Assembly (NCBI GenBank): GCA_964419545.1
Contig: CAYQQU010000001.1
Location: 124,001 to 188,000 of the forward strand
Source: CAYQQU01 sp964419545
GTDB lineage: Bacteria; Bacteroidota; Bacteroidia; Chitinophagales; Saprospiraceae
Length of the DNA stretch: 64,000 nt
Direction: 5' to 3'
Shown: positions 33,697-40,600 of the stretch, piece by piece
How positions within the stretch are numbered: position 1 is the first letter of the stretch
Layout of the letters: every line of letters begins with the position of its first letter
Translations under genes and position numbers: made by a program
Notes under the pieces: model-generated
What the model was told of the DNA's origin: nothing
What the model saw: only the letters and a program-made list of their open reading frames with translations
Databases searched by the model: none

Positions 33697-36600
33697 TTGC
33701 GCCGCCTGGAGCTCGCCGGTTTCCGCATCAGCCCGGCCGATCGCCTGCGGGTGCAGCGAGCCTTGCATGCCCACGGGCGCGAGTACGTGGAGCGACCGGA
33801 AGGACTGAAGTACGTGCTGGCGCCCCTGCTGGCGCGCAGCGCGGCGGAGCAGGCGTTGTTTTACGATATTTTCGAAAAATACTACGCCGAGATCCGGCAG
33901 GCGCCCGACTGGCAAGCCCTGCACCATGAAACCACCGTACGCGATGACGGCGCCCGCGTATTCCGGGCCTTGCTCGCCCTGGCCTTGCTCACCCTGGGCG
34001 GGTGGTGGCTCACCCGGTCGGGAGCGGCTGCCCCGGCCGATCGGGAGACGCCGCCCGCCGAGCGCCATCCCACCGCCCGCCTGGCGCCGCCCGCTCCGCT
34101 GCGGTTGGGCGACACCCTGCGCTACCGCAACCTGGCGGAAGCGGATAACGATACGGCCGTGTTTCGGTATAGCTGGGCCTGGCAGGATGAGAACGGCGGC
34201 GCCCGGCGCGGGCTGGATACCGGCAGTTATGAGCTGAGCTATCCGCTGGACAGCGTGTTCAGCGACACCAATAAAGTGCTGGAGCTGACCGTCACCAACC
34301 GGCGCACCGGAGCGGCTACCGTAGCCTCCGCCGGGCCCATCGCGATCAACTGCGCGGCATTACCGGCGGTAAGCCTGGATCTTTCCGGCAATATCCGGGT
34401 CGGCGAACCGGCGACCTTCACCGCGGTAACGGAACCGGGGGGCGACTACGCGCTGCGCTGGGATTTCGGCGACGGCGGTGCAGCGACCGGGGCCGCGGCG
34501 ACGCATACCTACGCCCGGAACGGCGACTACGTGCTGCGTTTAACCGTAGGTGCGACGGATGCCGCCGGCCGCTACTGCGAAAAGACAGTACGCGAAACTA
34601 TAAGCATCGGCGACGCACAGGTTTTATTAAAACCCCACCCGCTGGTACGCGACGAGGAGCAGCAGGTATTTTATTTCTCCGGCTGGTTCTGGCTGCTGCT
34701 CGGGCTGCTGGCCCTGCCGGCGCTCTGGCCTCTCCGGCGCTGGTGGCGGTTGCGAAACACGCCGCCAACCGACCGCCCGCAGGCGCCGCCGCCGGCCGAT
34801 CCTCGCTTTGCGGGCCCCGATAAAGCGCCCTACTTTATCCCTTTCCCCAACCAGGACCGGACCATCCGGGTAGCGCGCGAGCAGCTGCGCCTGGCCGATA
34901 TGCTGCGCCTGCGCCAGGAAGGGCTGCGGCAGGAAGTCGACGTGCCGGCTACCCTCGAGGCGACCGTGGGCGGCGGCGGCTTTCCCGCTCTGCACTATCG
35001 CTACCGCACGCGCCCCGTAGACTACCTGCTCCTCATCGACGAGCAGTCGGCCAACAGCCACCAGGCGCGCTTGTTCACCTACCTGGCGCAGCAACTGCGC
35101 GAGCAGGACGTCCACGCCGAGATCTTCTACTTCCGCCGCACCCTGCACCGCGCCTGGAACCGCGAGCACCCGCAGGGCCTGACGCCCGAGCTGCTGCACC
35201 GCCGCTACGGCGACCACCGCCTGCTGGTGTTCGGCGACGGGAGCGGGCTGCTGGCGCCGCTGGCCGAGTCAACTGCCGTCCGCGCAGCAGACGCCGCCGC
35301 CCTGGGCCGCTGGCGCCGCCGCCTGCTGCTCACGCCGCGGCCGCCGGCGAGCTGGAACTACCGCGAGCGCGCCCTGGCCCGCTTGTTCGTCGTCTTCCCC
35401 GCCGACCTGCCCGGGTTGGCCGGCGCCGCCAACTTCATCGAGGAAGGCCTCGAAGAAGAAGACCTGCCCGCCACCTTCGACGCCTGGCGCGACCAGCAGG
35501 AGACGCTGCGCGCTGATCGGTTGCCACCGGCTACCACGCGTTCCTGGGCCGACCAGGCCGAATACCTGGCCGACGACCCCGAGCTGCTGCGCTGGCTCGG
35601 CGCCCTGGCCGTTTATCCTGCGCCCAGCTGGGAGCTTACCCTGAGCATCGGCGAAGCGCTGGGCGTAGCGGTGACCTACGACCGCCTGCTGCGCCTCAGC
35701 CGCCTGCCCTGGCTGCAGGAAGGCCGCCTGCACCCGCGCCTGCGCCGCGAAATGCTCGGGCAACTCGCACCCGAAAACGAACTGACCGCCCGCCGCGCCG
35801 TACGCGAACAGTTGCGCGCCGCGGCGGCCGACGCAGCGCATAGCCACGCCAACCAGGAACTGCAGACCAACCTGGCGATCCAGGATTTCGCCATCGATCC
35901 GGAAGCCGAAGACCACCGGGCGGCCATCCGCTACCTGCTGGCGACCGGCGCCCTGGACCGCGCGCAACGCGCCGAACTCGACCTCAGCCTGAAGCGCTAC
36001 TGGGCCCGCACCGGCCGCCCGGGAAAAGCGCCCGACCTGACCACCTACCTGCGCAGCGCCGAAGCGGAAAAGCGCCTGGCCGAATACCGCCGTAAATTGC
36101 GCCGCCGCGCCGCCCTGGCGGCCATCGCCCTGCTGGCCTTCGCGGGTATCGTGTTCGGGGCGCTGCGAATGAACCGCAGCGACCGCCTGGAGCGCTGGAA
36201 CGAAACGGCGGCCTGGATGGTCGCTCAGTCGCCGCCGGACAGCGCCGTGTGGTACAACAACCGGGCAGTAGAAGCTTACCAACGGGAACTGCAACCCATG
36301 GTGGTCGCCGAGCGCCTAAACCGCGATTCGCTGCGCCGCTTCGACAATTTACTGTCTCCGGCGGAGACCTGGCTGGAACGGGCCCTGGCCCTGCGGCCCG
36401 ATTACGCCCTGGCCCGGCAGAACTGGCGCCGCCTCCATTTTGCCGCCGGCATCATGCGCCATCACGTCTTCACCGCCACGGGCGACTACGAGTCGGGCCT
36501 CGATGCCGCCTTCGATTCCACCCGCTATCGGTTGCGCAACGCCCTGACCGGAGATTCGCTCTTTTTCGACGCCCGCCACGCCCTCGGCGTGGTGCAGTAT

Positions 36601-38565
36601 TTCACCGAAGGACGCGACACGGCGATCGGGGAATACCAGACGCTGATGGCCGCGTCCGACAGCGCGTATTTCGATACCTTACAATTGTACCCCAATTTGT
36701 TGACCCTCCTGGGGGACCTTAGCCCTACCCGGATACTTGGCCTGGAAGTGGACGAAGGAGGAAAAACAAACGACCTGGCCGCACTGGAGCAAGCACTGGA
36801 ACAGTTGGTAACCAAGGTGGCGGATGATTATGAGCAGCTCATCCGCGAACACAACAGGGTAATTAATAACGAAGAATTCCGCAATTATTCCCAGCCCGTT
36901 CTACTCGAGACCTTAGCCGCCTACCATGCCGCCATCGACTCTTTTACCCAAGCACCGGACTTGCCGGAAGGGACGGAAAACACGCTTCGGCAATACCTGG
37001 CCGGACAACGCAAGCTGGCTACTCTTTTGAGCAAAGCGCAAGTGGTGGCTATAAACCAAGCCGCCCGAACGGAAGCTTCCGAAGTATCTCTGGCGGCTGA
37101 GCAAGTAGAGAAAGCCCGCTATCTGACTTCCCTGCGGGCATTACTGACCTATTTGAAATATGGAGAAAGAAAGATCGCTGATAACTGGAACCGGCTGAGG
37201 GATCTACTCATCGAATACGAAGCCGCCCGCGCCCGGGAAGCCGGCGGCCTGCCGCTGACTGCGCGCTATTACTACAATACGGATGAATACGAGCGCCTCA
37301 CCCTGTCGGTCGTCGCCATTGCCGCCGGTCCCGCGCCGGATACCTTGGCCGTCCTCCGGGAGCCGGCCCGGCCGGGACGCCGGGAAGTGCAGCTCGCCCT
37401 GCAAGCTCCGGCCGCCGGCCGCACCGATTCGTTGCTTCTCCAACTGATTGACGCCGGCGGCGGCATTGCAGATACCTATTCCATACCCCACCGCCAGGAG
37501 TGGCGACCAGCGCAAGCCGCGGCCCCGCCCGCCGGCTGGAGCGCCCTGCTCGCCGACCGCGATACCGACCAGGACGGCGTACCCGACCGCAGCGACGCCT
37601 GCCCGGACCGACCGGGCCCCGCCGCCCTGTACGGCTGCCCCGACCGCGACCGGGACGAAACGCCCGACTTCCTCGACGACTGCCCCGACCAGTACGGCCC
37701 CCGCGCCGAAGCCGGCTGCCCGCCCCCCTCTAACGTGCCCCGTCCCGCTATGGTGCTGATCGAAGACGGCGCCTTCCAGATGGGCGACGTGATGGGGGAT
37801 GGAGAATACGATAATCAAACACCCGTACATCCCGTCACCCTGGACCGCTTCTACCTGGGCGCTTACGAGGTGACCTGGGCGGAGTACGATCTTTTCTGCG
37901 ATTCTACCGGCCGGAACAAGCGCAGCGACCCCGGCTGGGGCCGCGACCGCCGGCCGGCTATTAACGTGAACTGGTACGACGCGGCATTGTACTGCAACTG
38001 GCTGAGCGTACAACACGGCTACCGCCCGGTATACGCCATCGACTCGACGCGGACCGACCCGAATAATGAAAATAGCGGCAATAGGATAAAATGGATCGTC
38101 ACCCCCGACTGGAACGCCGACGGCTACCGCCTGCCCACCGAAGCCGAGTGGGAGTACGCCGCCCGCCAGCGCGGAGATACGGTGCGTTTCGGGAATGGGC
38201 GGGATATCGCCGATCCGAAGGAGATGAACTTTAATGGCAGCGAAACTTACAAAAGGGATTATTCGGTAGTCGGGGAATACCGAGGGCAAACCGTACCGGT
38301 CGGTAGTTTTCCGCCGAATCGATTAGGCCTTTACGATATGAGCGGTAATGTTTGGGAATGGTGTTGGGATTGGTATGATGCAAATTATTACGAACAGCCT
38401 GGCAACGCTCGCAACCCGAAAGGTGCTATTAAAGGCGGGGTGCGAGTGGTTCGTGGCGGGTCCTGGTACAACTACCCTGGCGGCTGCCGCGCTTCGGTTC
38501 GGTTCAGGTACGATCCGATCGACGGGGACGGCGATATTGGTTTTCGTTTAGCCCGGCGCCCGTAA
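33697..38565 (+). CDS. Giant membrane receptor-like protein: PKD, vWA-like, TPR, TSP3, DGR-diversified FGE domain
   Basis: 1622 residues from TTG 33697; the frame is open from 33556 and STIPSYPHTALPLAGLLRR just upstream looks coding, so the true start may be earlier and non-ATG (e.g. ATT 33655). Order: helical N-terminus; membrane segment ~85-108; PKD ~223-304; membrane segment ~323-351; vWA-like domain ~428-595 with a degenerate MIDAS (LLLIDEQSANS for DxSxS); winged-helix-like part ~600-790; membrane segment ~800-825; TPR-like/coiled helices ~830-1240; TSP3 calcium repeats ~1286-1341; FGE-sulfatase domain ~1348-1622 (GYRLPTEAEWEYAAR, GLYDMSGNVWEWCWDWY, VVRGGSW). Positive charges put N-terminus and vWA inside, PKD and FGE outside. 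Residues 1583-1620 are the DGR variable region. Follows moxR in one operon. Confidence 0.85.
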   Translation: MRRLELAGFRISPADRLRVQRALHAHGREYVERPEGLKYVLAPLLARSAAEQALFYDIFEKYYAEIRQAPDWQALHHETTVRDDGARVFRALLALALLTLGGWWLTRSGAAAPADRETPPAERHPTARLAPPAPLRLGDTLRYRNLAEADNDTAVFRYSWAWQDENGGARRGLDTGSYELSYPLDSVFSDTNKVLELTVTNRRTGAATVASAGPIAINCAALPAVSLDLSGNIRVGEPATFTAVTEPGGDYALRWDFGDGGAATGAAATHTYARNGDYVLRLTVGATDAAGRYCEKTVRETISIGDAQVLLKPHPLVRDEEQQVFYFSGWFWLLLGLLALPALWPLRRWWRLRNTPPTDRPQAPPPADPRFAGPDKAPYFIPFPNQDRTIRVAREQLRLADMLRLRQEGLRQEVDVPATLEATVGGGGFPALHYRYRTRPVDYLLLIDEQSANSHQARLFTYLAQQLREQDVHAEIFYFRRTLHRAWNREHPQGLTPELLHRRYGDHRLLVFGDGSGLLAPLAESTAVRAADAAALGRWRRRLLLTPRPPASWNYRERALARLFVVFPADLPGLAGAANFIEEGLEEEDLPATFDAWRDQQETLRADRLPPATTRSWADQAEYLADDPELLRWLGALAVYPAPSWELTLSIGEALGVAVTYDRLLRLSRLPWLQEGRLHPRLRREMLGQLAPENELTARRAVREQLRAAAADAAHSHANQELQTNLAIQDFAIDPEAEDHRAAIRYLLATGALDRAQRAELDLSLKRYWARTGRPGKAPDLTTYLRSAEAEKRLAEYRRKLRRRAALAAIALLAFAGIVFGALRMNRSDRLERWNETAAWMVAQSPPDSAVWYNNRAVEAYQRELQPMVVAERLNRDSLRRFDNLLSPAETWLERALALRPDYALARQNWRRLHFAAGIMRHHVFTATGDYESGLDAAFDSTRYRLRNALTGDSLFFDARHALGVVQYFTEGRDTAIGEYQTLMAASDSAYFDTLQLYPNLLTLLGDLSPTRILGLEVDEGGKTNDLAALEQALEQLVTKVADDYEQLIREHNRVINNEEFRNYSQPVLLETLAAYHAAIDSFTQAPDLPEGTENTLRQYLAGQRKLATLLSKAQVVAINQAARTEASEVSLAAEQVEKARYLTSLRALLTYLKYGERKIADNWNRLRDLLIEYEAARAREAGGLPLTARYYYNTDEYERLTLSVVAIAAGPAPDTLAVLREPARPGRREVQLALQAPAAGRTDSLLLQLIDAGGGIADTYSIPHRQEWRPAQAAAPPAGWSALLADRDTDQDGVPDRSDACPDRPGPAALYGCPDRDRDETPDFLDDCPDQYGPRAEAGCPPPSNVPRPAMVLIEDGAFQMGDVMGDGEYDNQTPVHPVTLDRFYLGAYEVTWAEYDLFCDSTGRNKRSDPGWGRDRRPAINVNWYDAALYCNWLSVQHGYRPVYAIDSTRTDPNNENSGNRIKWIVTPDWNADGYRLPTEAEWEYAARQRGDTVRFGNGRDIADPKEMNFNGSETYKRDYSVVGEYRGQTVPVGSFPPNRLGLYDMSGNVWEWCWDWYDANYYEQPGNARNPKGAIKGGVRVVRGGSWYNYPGGCRASVRFRYDPIDGDGDIGFRLARRP
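38443..38558 (+). repeat. DGR variable repeat (VR) in the FGE domain
   Basis: 116 bp that align without gaps to the TR at 40118-40233. All 19 mismatches are at adenines of the TR (12 A to G, 7 A to T); the remaining 85 non-A positions are identical. The first 24 bp and the last ~28 bp are unchanged; the last part (TATTGGTTTTCGTTTAGCCC) would hold the initiation-of-mutagenic-homing site. It encodes the C-terminal stretch of the FGE domain, where AAC/AAT codons of the template have become Tyr, Gly, Val, Phe, Ile and Asp codons. Confidence 0.96.
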
Positions 38566-38598
38566 CTTGGGTCCTTGGTCTTTGTGCTTTGGGTTTTT

Positions 38599-38635
38599 AG
38601 CCATGGATCGCCACTCGATGTGGCGGTCCATGGCT
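38599..38635. promoter_or_regulatory. Hairpin/cruciform 40 bp downstream of the VR
   Basis: A 16-bp stem: AGCCATGGATCGCCAC (38599-38614) with GTGGCGGTCCATGGCT (38620-38635), one G-T type mismatch, 5-nt loop. Known DGRs need a hairpin/cruciform just after the VR for efficient homing; position and form fit. It could also act as terminator of the long operon, though no T-run follows. Confidence 0.65.
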
Positions 38636-38651
38636 CCGGGGCGGAGGAACT

Positions 38652-38678
38652 GAGGGTGCAACTTCAAGTTGCGCCCTC
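38652..38678. repeat. Second hairpin between the VR gene and avd
   Basis: GAGGGTGCAACTT (38652-38664) pairs with AAGTTGCGCCCTC (38666-38678), one mismatch and a 1-nt centre, i.e. nearly a perfect palindrome. It overlaps the end of the avd-like gene and lies between convergent genes. Confidence 0.6.
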
Positions 38679-39030
38679 AATTAGCCCGTGGCAGCTTTTT
38701 CAGCCACCCTCCGATCATGCGGCCCAGCTCAGTGGTGCGCCGGGCAAATTCTTTATACTGGGTGTGCGGGAAGTAGTCCAGCTCGTAGCCCAGGCGGATG
38801 TAAAGGCGCAGTTGTTCCAGGGTGATGTTGGCGTTTTCGACATGGCGGCGTTTGGCCGGGCCGGTGGAGTAGAAGGCGGCGACGAGGTGGTCGAGGAGGT
38901 TGGATTCGAGGTTTTGGATGCGGTCGCCGAGGGTAAATTTTTGGTGGCGCGGCAATTGGTTTAAGATTGGAATAGTGTATTTTAATAAGTCAAAACCTTT
39001 GGCGATGATGTTTTCCTTTAGTTCAGCCAT
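38677..39030 (-). CDS. avd: DGR accessory variability determinant (Avd-like four-helix protein)
   Basis: 117 residues, fully helical and basic, the size of Avd. ENIIAKGFDLLKYTIPILNQLPRHQKFTLGDRIQN... , YSTGPAKRRHVENANITLEQLRLYIRLGYELDYF and YKEFARRTTELGRMIGGWLKKL match the four-helix-bundle family (bAvd / S23-ivp-like). Avd binds the reverse transcriptase and TR RNA and is required for mutagenic cDNA synthesis. Here it is encoded opposite to RT and divergent from it, with 15 bp between the starts, rather than upstream on the same strand as in the classic phage system. Confidence 0.85.
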   Translation of the reverse strand: MAELKENIIAKGFDLLKYTIPILNQLPRHQKFTLGDRIQNLESNLLDHLVAAFYSTGPAKRRHVENANITLEQLRLYIRLGYELDYFPHTQYKEFARRTTELGRMIGGWLKKLPRAN

Positions 39031-39045
39031 GGTAATTCATTTAAG

Positions 39046-40155
39046 TTGAAAACGTATAATCACCTGTTTGAGCAGGTCAAAACATTCGAAAATTTACTGC
39101 TTGCCGTCGAAAAAGCCAAGCAGGGAAAGCAGAGCAAGACGGAAGTATCCCGCTTTTTGTTTCGGCAGGAGTACGAGCTGCTGCGGTTGGAGCGGCTATT
39201 GCAAGAAAAAAGCTATGTTCCCGGCGCCTACCGCACGTTTTACGTCTATGATCCTAAAGAGCGGATGATCAGTGCGGCGCCGTTTCGGGACCGGGTAGTG
39301 CATCATGCTTTGTGCAACGTCATCGAGCCGATCTTTGAAAAAACGTTTATTTTCAATAGTTACGCCAATCGAAAAGGCAAAGGGACCCACCGGGCCATCG
39401 AGCGGTATCAGCACTTTGCACGTCGCTATCCGTATGTGCTGAAGTGCGATATCCGGAAATTCTTTCCGAGCATTGATCACGCCATTTTGAAGGAGGCGAT
39501 TCGCAGGAAGGTCATCTGCCGGGACACCCTATGGCTGGTCGACATGATCATTGATGCTTCCAATGCCCAGGAAGAGCACGTGGTTTACTTCCCGGGCGAT
39601 ACGTTGTTTACGCCACAAGAGCGGCGGCGAGGGTTGCCGATCGGTAATTTGACCAGTCAGTTCTGGGCAAACGTATACCTGAACGGTTTTGACCACTTTA
39701 TCAAGGAGACGTTGAGGATAAAAGGCTATATCCGTTACGTTGACGATTTTGTGATTTTTGCCGAAGACAAAGCCCGGCTGCACCGGGTAAAAAAGGAAAT
39801 TACGGATTATCTGGCCAAACTCAGGCTCTTACCGCATCCGAACAAGACCCAAATCCACCAGGTCAGGCACGGGGTCCCGTTTTTGGGATTTCGGGTTTAT
39901 CCGCAACATCGCCAGGTAAATAAAGCGAAGGCGCATCGCTATGAGCGGTACCTGAGGCGACTGATGAAAGAACGCCGGGCAGGGTTGTTAACGCCTCAGG
40001 AATTGGAAGCCGGCCTGAACAGTTGGTTGGGGCACGTGCGTTTTGGGGCAAGTCAGCGGCTGGAATACCGGATTTTTTGGTATCTTCGAAGGCAAGGGGT
40101 AAATCTGTTTGTGCATCCGAGTGGTTCGTGGCGGGTCCTGGAACAACAACCCTAA
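39046..40155 (+). CDS. Diversity-generating retroelement reverse transcriptase
   Basis: 369 residues from TTG 39046 (no in-frame ATG nearby; KTYNHLFEQVKTFENLLLAVEKAKQGK is the expected DGR-RT N-terminus). RT motifs: FPSIDHAILKEAI (first catalytic Asp in KCDIRKFFPSIDH), RGLPIGNLTSQFWANVYLN, the DGR-type IGxxxSQ replacing the usual QGxxxSP, and YVDDFVIF with Y231-V-D-D. No maturase or endonuclease domain, as expected for DGR. The 3' end overlaps the TR by 38 bp, so TR RNA and RT mRNA share a transcript region. RT copies TR RNA with errors at A and the cDNA replaces the VR. Confidence 0.96.
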   Translation: MKTYNHLFEQVKTFENLLLAVEKAKQGKQSKTEVSRFLFRQEYELLRLERLLQEKSYVPGAYRTFYVYDPKERMISAAPFRDRVVHHALCNVIEPIFEKTFIFNSYANRKGKGTHRAIERYQHFARRYPYVLKCDIRKFFPSIDHAILKEAIRRKVICRDTLWLVDMIIDASNAQEEHVVYFPGDTLFTPQERRRGLPIGNLTSQFWANVYLNGFDHFIKETLRIKGYIRYVDDFVIFAEDKARLHRVKKEITDYLAKLRLLPHPNKTQIHQVRHGVPFLGFRVYPQHRQVNKAKAHRYERYLRRLMKERRAGLLTPQELEAGLNSWLGHVRFGASQRLEYRIFWYLRRQGVNLFVHPSGSWRVLEQQP

Positions 40156-40233
40156 CAACTGCCGCGCTTCGAATCGGAACAGGAACAATCCGAACAACGA
40201 GAACAACAATATTGGTTTTCGTTTAGCCCGGCG
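40118..40233 (+). repeat. DGR template repeat (TR)
   Basis: 116 bp matching VR 38443-38558. The core 40142-40210 consists largely of AAC and AAT codon triplets, the usual TR design that lets A mutagenesis hit the first two codon positions without making stop codons. About 31 adenines lie in the mutable core; 19 differ in the VR. Translated in the VR frame it would read SWNNNPNNCRASNRNRNNP. Its first 38 bp are also the end of the RT gene. Confidence 0.96.
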
Positions 40234-40600
40234 GCTGCTCGCTTTGGCCGGAGTTTCGTCACCCGAAGGGTGGCGGGAGCGTGCTCAGAGCAGGCGCGAG
40301 ATTTATCCTGCCCGCATGGGCAAATACCTCGTAAAAGGTCGCGGCTGGTACCGGCAGGGAAGGTCGTGGCCTTTTCAGCTTCGGCCGCAGCTTCGAGCTG
40401 CGCCCGAAGTTGCCGGTAAACTGCAGGGTCTGGGTTCCAAGTTTTCGGCCGGCGACCAGCGGCGTAAAACTTCTTCCGTTCTTCATCTTCACCCGGGCCC
40501 CGCCCCGCCCCAAATTGCCGCCCACCCGTCTCCGCCCTTCTTTTGACTCGGTCATCTCCCTGATTTTTTCTATTTTCCCGAAAAGAAAAAACGCCGCGCT
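40234..40600. other. Gap between the TR and the next CHU_C gene
   Basis: No protein gene is supported. It contains the right copy of the 32-nt hairpin repeat and the leader of the following gene. Downstream TR RNA sequences needed for cDNA priming would be expected in its first part (family knowledge). Confidence 0.6.
40379..40410. repeat. Near-perfect hairpin repeat, right copy
   Basis: Identical over 32 bases to 30845-30876; CTTCGG/CCGAAG outer and CGCAGCT/AGCTGCG inner stems. The flanking GCCGGT is also shared. Confidence 0.75.

Noticed and set aside
38575..38964. 129-codon plus-strand ORF
   Set aside because: It is the antisense shadow of the avd-like gene, which has the better family match.
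39046..40155. Group II intron or retron reverse transcriptase
   Set aside because: Motif 4 is IGNLTSQ (DGR type), no maturase domain or intron ends are present, and a TR/VR pair is found.
40109..40546. 145-codon ORF spanning the TR
   Set aside because: Its first part is just the TR read in the VR frame; the rest is not protein-like. The TR acts as an RNA template, not as a gene.
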